Assembly (NCBI GenBank): GCA_050260015.1
Contig: JBLNBN010000039.1
Coordinates: 186,001-250,000, forward strand
DNA: 64,000 nt
Origin: JBLNBN01 sp050260015
GTDB taxonomy: Bacteria > Bacteroidota > Ignavibacteria > Kapaibacteriales > UBA2268
Reading direction: 5' to 3'
Shown here piece after piece: positions 60,985-64,000 of the stretch (position 1 is the first letter of the stretch; each line of letters opens with the position of its first letter). The translations under genes and the position numbers were made by a program. The notes beneath the pieces are model-generated. The model saw only the letters and a program-made list of their open reading frames with translations, did no database searches and had not been told where the DNA came from.

Positions 60985-62214
60985 ATGGATATAGGCAGCA
61001 CGGGATTTATGCTCATCGCCTCTAGCTTGGTTATGCTGATGACTCCCGGTTTAGCTTTCTTTTACGGCGGGCTCGTCGGTAAGAAAAACGTTTTGACTGT
61101 AATGATACAGAGCTTCGTATCGATGGGTTGGACGACGATGCTCTGGTGGGCTTTCGGCTTTTCTTTATGCTTTAGCGGGGGGCATGGAGGCGTATATGGC
61201 GACTTCAATCTCGCATTCCTCAACGGAACAAATCTTTTCACCCCGCTTAAAGAAATTAATCCGCACCTTTTTGGCGCGATCAATATCCCGCTCTACGTAT
61301 TTTTCGCCTACCAGATGATGTTCGCGATAATTACTCCCGCGCTTATAACCGGCGCGTTCACGAACCGCGTGCGTTTCCCCGCCTACCTGGCTTTTCTAAC
61401 GCTTTGGTTGGTCTTCGTCTATTTCCCGTTGGTTCATATGGTCTGGGGCGGCGGCTTGCTATACGATTGGGGCGTCAGGGACTTCGCGGGCGGCATAGTC
61501 GTGCATGCGACGGCCGGATTTGCAGCGCTGGCCTCCGTTTTCTATGTAGGCAAAAGAAAAGTCTCCGAGGAAGGGCCTCACAATTTGCCGTTAGTCGCGT
61601 TGGGAACTGGTCTATTATGGTTCGGATGGTACGGCTTTAACGCCGGCAGCGAACTAATGGTCGATAATATCACCGTGCAGGCGTTCATTAACACGGATAT
61701 TGCCGCTTCGTTCGCCGCTATCACATGGCTGATTATCGCGTGGATATTCGAAAAGAAACCAAAATTCCTCGGCCTGTTAACCGGGGCGGTGGCCGGACTT
61801 GCGACAATAACTCCCGCCGCGGGTTATATCTCCACGACGAGCGCAGTGATTATCGGCATTATCGCGGGCATCGGTTGCTATATCGCAGTTTATATAAAGA
61901 ATAAATTCCAATGGGACGACGCGCTCGACGTATGGGGCGTGCACGGCGTCGGAGGAGTTCTGGGAGTTATTATGCTCGGATTCTTCGGAATGACCGCCAT
62001 CAATCCATCCGGTTTCAACGGCGCATTCTTTGGCGATACTACCGGCTTTTTAATGAAGCAGGTCGTGTCGGTTCTGGCCGTTATGATCTACGCGTTTATC
62101 TTCACTTACGTGGCGCTCTTCCTGATTAATTTCTTTACTCCCGTTAGGGTTACTGAAGAAGAAGAAACGCTTGGACTGGACGAAGCTCTTCACGGCGAAG
62201 AAGCCTATCTTTAA
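60985..62214 (+). CDS. amt: Ammonium transporter
   Basis: A 409-residue Amt/Rh-family channel of the inner membrane with 11 predicted helices. The two pore histidines are H174 (AGGIVVHATAG) and H320 (VWGVHGVGG), and the conserved DDALDVWG precedes the second. AGGAG with good spacing fixes the ATG. Unlike many bacteria no glnK (PII) gene is adjacent. A two-component system lies upstream and an outer-membrane barrel gene downstream; Amt-barrel pairs are seen in other Bacteroidota, where the barrel may admit ammonium or small amines. Confidence 0.97.
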   Translation: MDIGSTGFMLIASSLVMLMTPGLAFFYGGLVGKKNVLTVMIQSFVSMGWTTMLWWAFGFSLCFSGGHGGVYGDFNLAFLNGTNLFTPLKEINPHLFGAINIPLYVFFAYQMMFAIITPALITGAFTNRVRFPAYLAFLTLWLVFVYFPLVHMVWGGGLLYDWGVRDFAGGIVVHATAGFAALASVFYVGKRKVSEEGPHNLPLVALGTGLLWFGWYGFNAGSELMVDNITVQAFINTDIAASFAAITWLIIAWIFEKKPKFLGLLTGAVAGLATITPAAGYISTTSAVIIGIIAGIGCYIAVYIKNKFQWDDALDVWGVHGVGGVLGVIMLGFFGMTAINPSGFNGAFFGDTTGFLMKQVVSVLAVMIYAFIFTYVALFLINFFTPVRVTEEEETLGLDEALHGEEAYL

Positions 62215-62225
62215 CTGATTATTTT

Positions 62226-62262
62226 GCAAAAGCGGCGCGTTTCGGCGCCGCTTTTGCTTTTT
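62226..62262 (+). terminator. Terminator of amt
   Basis: GCAAAAGCGGCGC (62226-62238) pairs perfectly over 13 bp with GCGCCGCTTTTGC (62245-62257), followed by five T. It may be partly read through into the barrel gene. Confidence 0.92.
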
Positions 62263-62298
62263 AAAGGACAATTAACGACAATAATTATGGATACGTAA

Positions 62299-63375
62299 AT
62301 GATTAAAAAGAATGCGCTTTGGATGCTTTTAATAATTTGTACTTTCAGTTTGAGAGCGCAGACTCCAACAATAGCCGTCGGCGGTTACGTGGACGCTTAC
62401 TTCGCGAACGACGACGATAAGGGAACGGACGAACTTAATGGCGGGAACAGGTTATTCTCGTACGTCAATCCTACGAAAAATAGGTTTTCAATAAACACAG
62501 CTCAGATAACGGCTAAGATAGGAGTCGAAAACGTATTTCGTTCTAATATCACGCTTCATATGGGCGATCTGCACAAAACTGCATGGGAGGCCGCCGACGT
62601 CTCAATGCCTTTTATTCAGCAGGCGAATGCGGGCGTTCGGGTAGCGGAAAACATTTGGATAGACGGCGGTATATTCCTTACTCATATAGGCGGAGAATCG
62701 CTGCTACCAAAAGATAACTGGCTCTCGACCCATTCTCTAGTCACATACTACGAACCGTTCTACCAGGCGGGAGTTCGCGCTTCCTACGAGAGCGAGAAAT
62801 TTACCGCGCAACTTCACGTTTTGAACGGGAATGGAATTATCGACGAGAATAATTATAATAAGACCTTCGGTTGGTTCTTCAGTTATACACCCTCGACCGT
62901 GTTTTCAGTTTCGTACGCGGGCGTGGCGGGCAACGAAGTTCCCGGCAACCCAAAATTCGCCTCAACCCAAGCTTTGCATAACCTGGTTTTCCAGGTGAAT
63001 CCATTCGACAAGTTCTCTTTAAAAGGCCAACTTGACTTAGGGATGAAAAAAGTTCCCGATGCGGAAAACGGCGGCGCAATGAAGTCGCGGCTATTTAGCG
63101 GTTATTCGATCACGGCGCATTACGCCTTCACCGATCAATTCAGCGCGAGCGGTAGATATGCTTTTGTCGATAATGCTTACGCCGTTTTCGAACCGGCAGT
63201 TGAAGGAATGGAAACTACTCTCGGTTTCGAATACAAGCCGCACGCAAACGCCTACGTCAGGTTAGAGGGACGAAATATTTCTCTCGGCGACGACTATAAA
63301 CTATTTGGTTCAACGGCGGATCTCGCTTCAACAAGAAAGGAGTTAATCCTGAATTTTGGAGTATGGTTCAACTAG
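62299..63375 (+). CDS. Outer-membrane beta-barrel protein (porin-like)
   Basis: A 358-residue outer-membrane protein. It has a signal peptide (MIKKNALWMLLIICTFSLRA). The remainder is built of alternating amphipathic strands with aromatic girdles, such as VGGYVDAYFAND at the start, ITLHMGDLHKTAWEAADVS and FGVWFN at the C-terminus, where a terminal aromatic pair is typical of barrels folded by the BAM complex. It resembles the BBP2-like putative barrels of Bacteroidota. It follows amt after a terminator, so coupled function is likely but coupled transcription uncertain. Confidence 0.85.
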   Translation: MIKKNALWMLLIICTFSLRAQTPTIAVGGYVDAYFANDDDKGTDELNGGNRLFSYVNPTKNRFSINTAQITAKIGVENVFRSNITLHMGDLHKTAWEAADVSMPFIQQANAGVRVAENIWIDGGIFLTHIGGESLLPKDNWLSTHSLVTYYEPFYQAGVRASYESEKFTAQLHVLNGNGIIDENNYNKTFGWFFSYTPSTVFSVSYAGVAGNEVPGNPKFASTQALHNLVFQVNPFDKFSLKGQLDLGMKKVPDAENGGAMKSRLFSGYSITAHYAFTDQFSASGRYAFVDNAYAVFEPAVEGMETTLGFEYKPHANAYVRLEGRNISLGDDYKLFGSTADLASTRKELILNFGVWFN

Positions 63376-63399
63376 AGAGAAATGTATTTGGCTAATTTT

Positions 63400-63427
63400 A
63401 AGGCGGTTTCTTCGAGATCGCCTTTTT
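63400..63427 (+). terminator. Terminator after the barrel gene
   Basis: AAGGCG (63400-63405) pairs with CGCCTT (63419-63424), followed by five T. Confidence 0.65.
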
Positions 63428-63488
63428 ATTTAGCAATTGGGAGACCTTCGCCAGCGCGCCTTTACAAGCCCGTTTTCTTCGCAGCGCC

Positions 63489-63986
63489 TTAAAAATTCCT
63501 CTTTAAAAGCGATTTCATTATAGCGCGGTGGAACGGCTTAACGAAGAAGAAATAAACCCTGCCCCACGCGTTGTTGTATTTTACTATGGTGGTCAGGTAT
63601 ACGTCAATTACCTCATTTTCTTCGCTCCGCATAACTGAAGTCCTAAAGTTCAGATGCTTATCATTTTCCCCCATAACTATTTCATTCTCGTTTCGATCGA
63701 TTACGGTAAACAGCGCGGCTTTGGACCCGATCTCGTAATGCGTTTTATCGGTAGAAATAAACTGATCGGTCTTTAGTCCGAAAGAGCTTACGAGCGAATT
63801 CCTCATCTTTAGTAAGACGAGCGTCCAGGCAGGCAATTTAAACGCCTTATTTAAGATTGTATCAATCGAGCCGTCCTCGGACGCAACGATCTTATACGCG
63901 TCAATATAGTCCGCCGCCCCGAACCCCGATTGGATTATCGCGGCGCGAGGCGGAGCTTCGAGAGATTCGATTTTTTTCAATGCCAT
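63489..63986 (-). CDS. DUF2867-family protein
   Basis: A 165-residue protein that matches the DUF2867 family in length and pattern: PAWTLVLLKMRNSLVSSFG in the first half, the central ENEIVMGENDKHLNFRTSV and the C-terminal WGRVYFFFVKPFHRAIMKS. The fold is related to START/SRPBCC-like ligand-binding proteins, which is a weak inference. Function unknown. It is convergent with the barrel gene, and its ATG lies 14 bases from the window edge, so its promoter is outside. Confidence 0.75.
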   Translation of the reverse strand: MALKKIESLEAPPRAAIIQSGFGAADYIDAYKIVASEDGSIDTILNKAFKLPAWTLVLLKMRNSLVSSFGLKTDQFISTDKTHYEIGSKAALFTVIDRNENEIVMGENDKHLNFRTSVMRSEENEVIDVYLTTIVKYNNAWGRVYFFFVKPFHRAIMKSLLKRNF

Positions 63987-64000
63987 TTCCCTGGAGTTTT

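Overview
The window looks like a piece of chromosome from a free-living, flagellated, Gram-negative bacterium of the Bacteroidota/Chlorobiota group, most likely an Ignavibacteria- or Kapabacteria-like lineage. The lineage call is an inference from gene content. At least four secreted proteins end in a type A C-terminal sorting domain of the type IX secretion system (T9SS). There is a GWxTD-domain protein, two short tandem flagellins, and seven genes preceded by a Bacteroidota-type TAnnTTTG -7 promoter element. Unlike classical Bacteroidetes, many genes also have good GGAGG-like ribosome binding sites. No rRNA, tRNA, insertion sequence or CRISPR array was seen.

Layout. 1-10 kb: the tail of a phosphohexomutase, glutamate racemase (murI), two tandem flagellins, murG, and a minus-strand run GWxTD protein - ispD - ppa - LysE-type exporter, then icd and a repeat-rich gap. 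10-20 kb: a GT39 glycosyltransferase, a small T9SS cargo protein, an HMA protein with an odd cysteine pattern, a secreted HExxH peptidase with an AraC/GyrI-type regulator, an AT-rich accessory pocket with a tiny ORF and two paralogous small membrane proteins, then fbp-purB. 20-35 kb: a secreted hypothetical, a cupin, an M13 lipoprotein peptidase, a large multi-PAS histidine kinase, a CoA-disulfide-reductase/rhodanese fusion, and two paralogous roughly 955-residue T9SS proteins. 35-49 kb: a large T9SS subtilase, ligA, a DMT transporter, an acyl-CoA dehydrogenase, polA, a cluster of dispersed palindromic repeats, a lipoprotein and a frameshifted propeller protein. 49-64 kb: a RelA-like (p)ppGpp synthetase with a dead hydrolase domain, a beta-helix lipoprotein, an orphan cas3-cse2 pair, a DUF3298 protein, DinB, a two-component system, an ammonium transporter with an outer-membrane barrel, and a DUF2867 protein.

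Most of the window is ordinary housekeeping and envelope biology: peptidoglycan precursors (murI, murG), isoprenoids (ispD), central carbon (icd, fbp), purines (purB), DNA replication and repair (ligA, polA), stringent response and nitrogen uptake. The secreted peptidases and large modular T9SS proteins suggest a lifestyle built on extracellular polymers or proteins.

The most unusual locus is 52934-56164. It holds an intact 887-codon Cas3 homologue followed by a clear Cse2 (CasB) of type I-E CRISPR systems, with no Cse1, Cas7, Cas5, Cas6, Cas1, Cas2 or repeat array. In the Cas3 every diagnostic helicase motif is altered (Walker A, DExH, SAT, motif V, motif VI), while most HD-nuclease metal ligands and the overall Cas3 order are kept. 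Long uninterrupted reading frames argue against simple decay. The pair looks like a type I-E derivative in which Cas3 became a non-ATPase nuclease or scaffold partnered with the nucleic-acid-binding Cse2.
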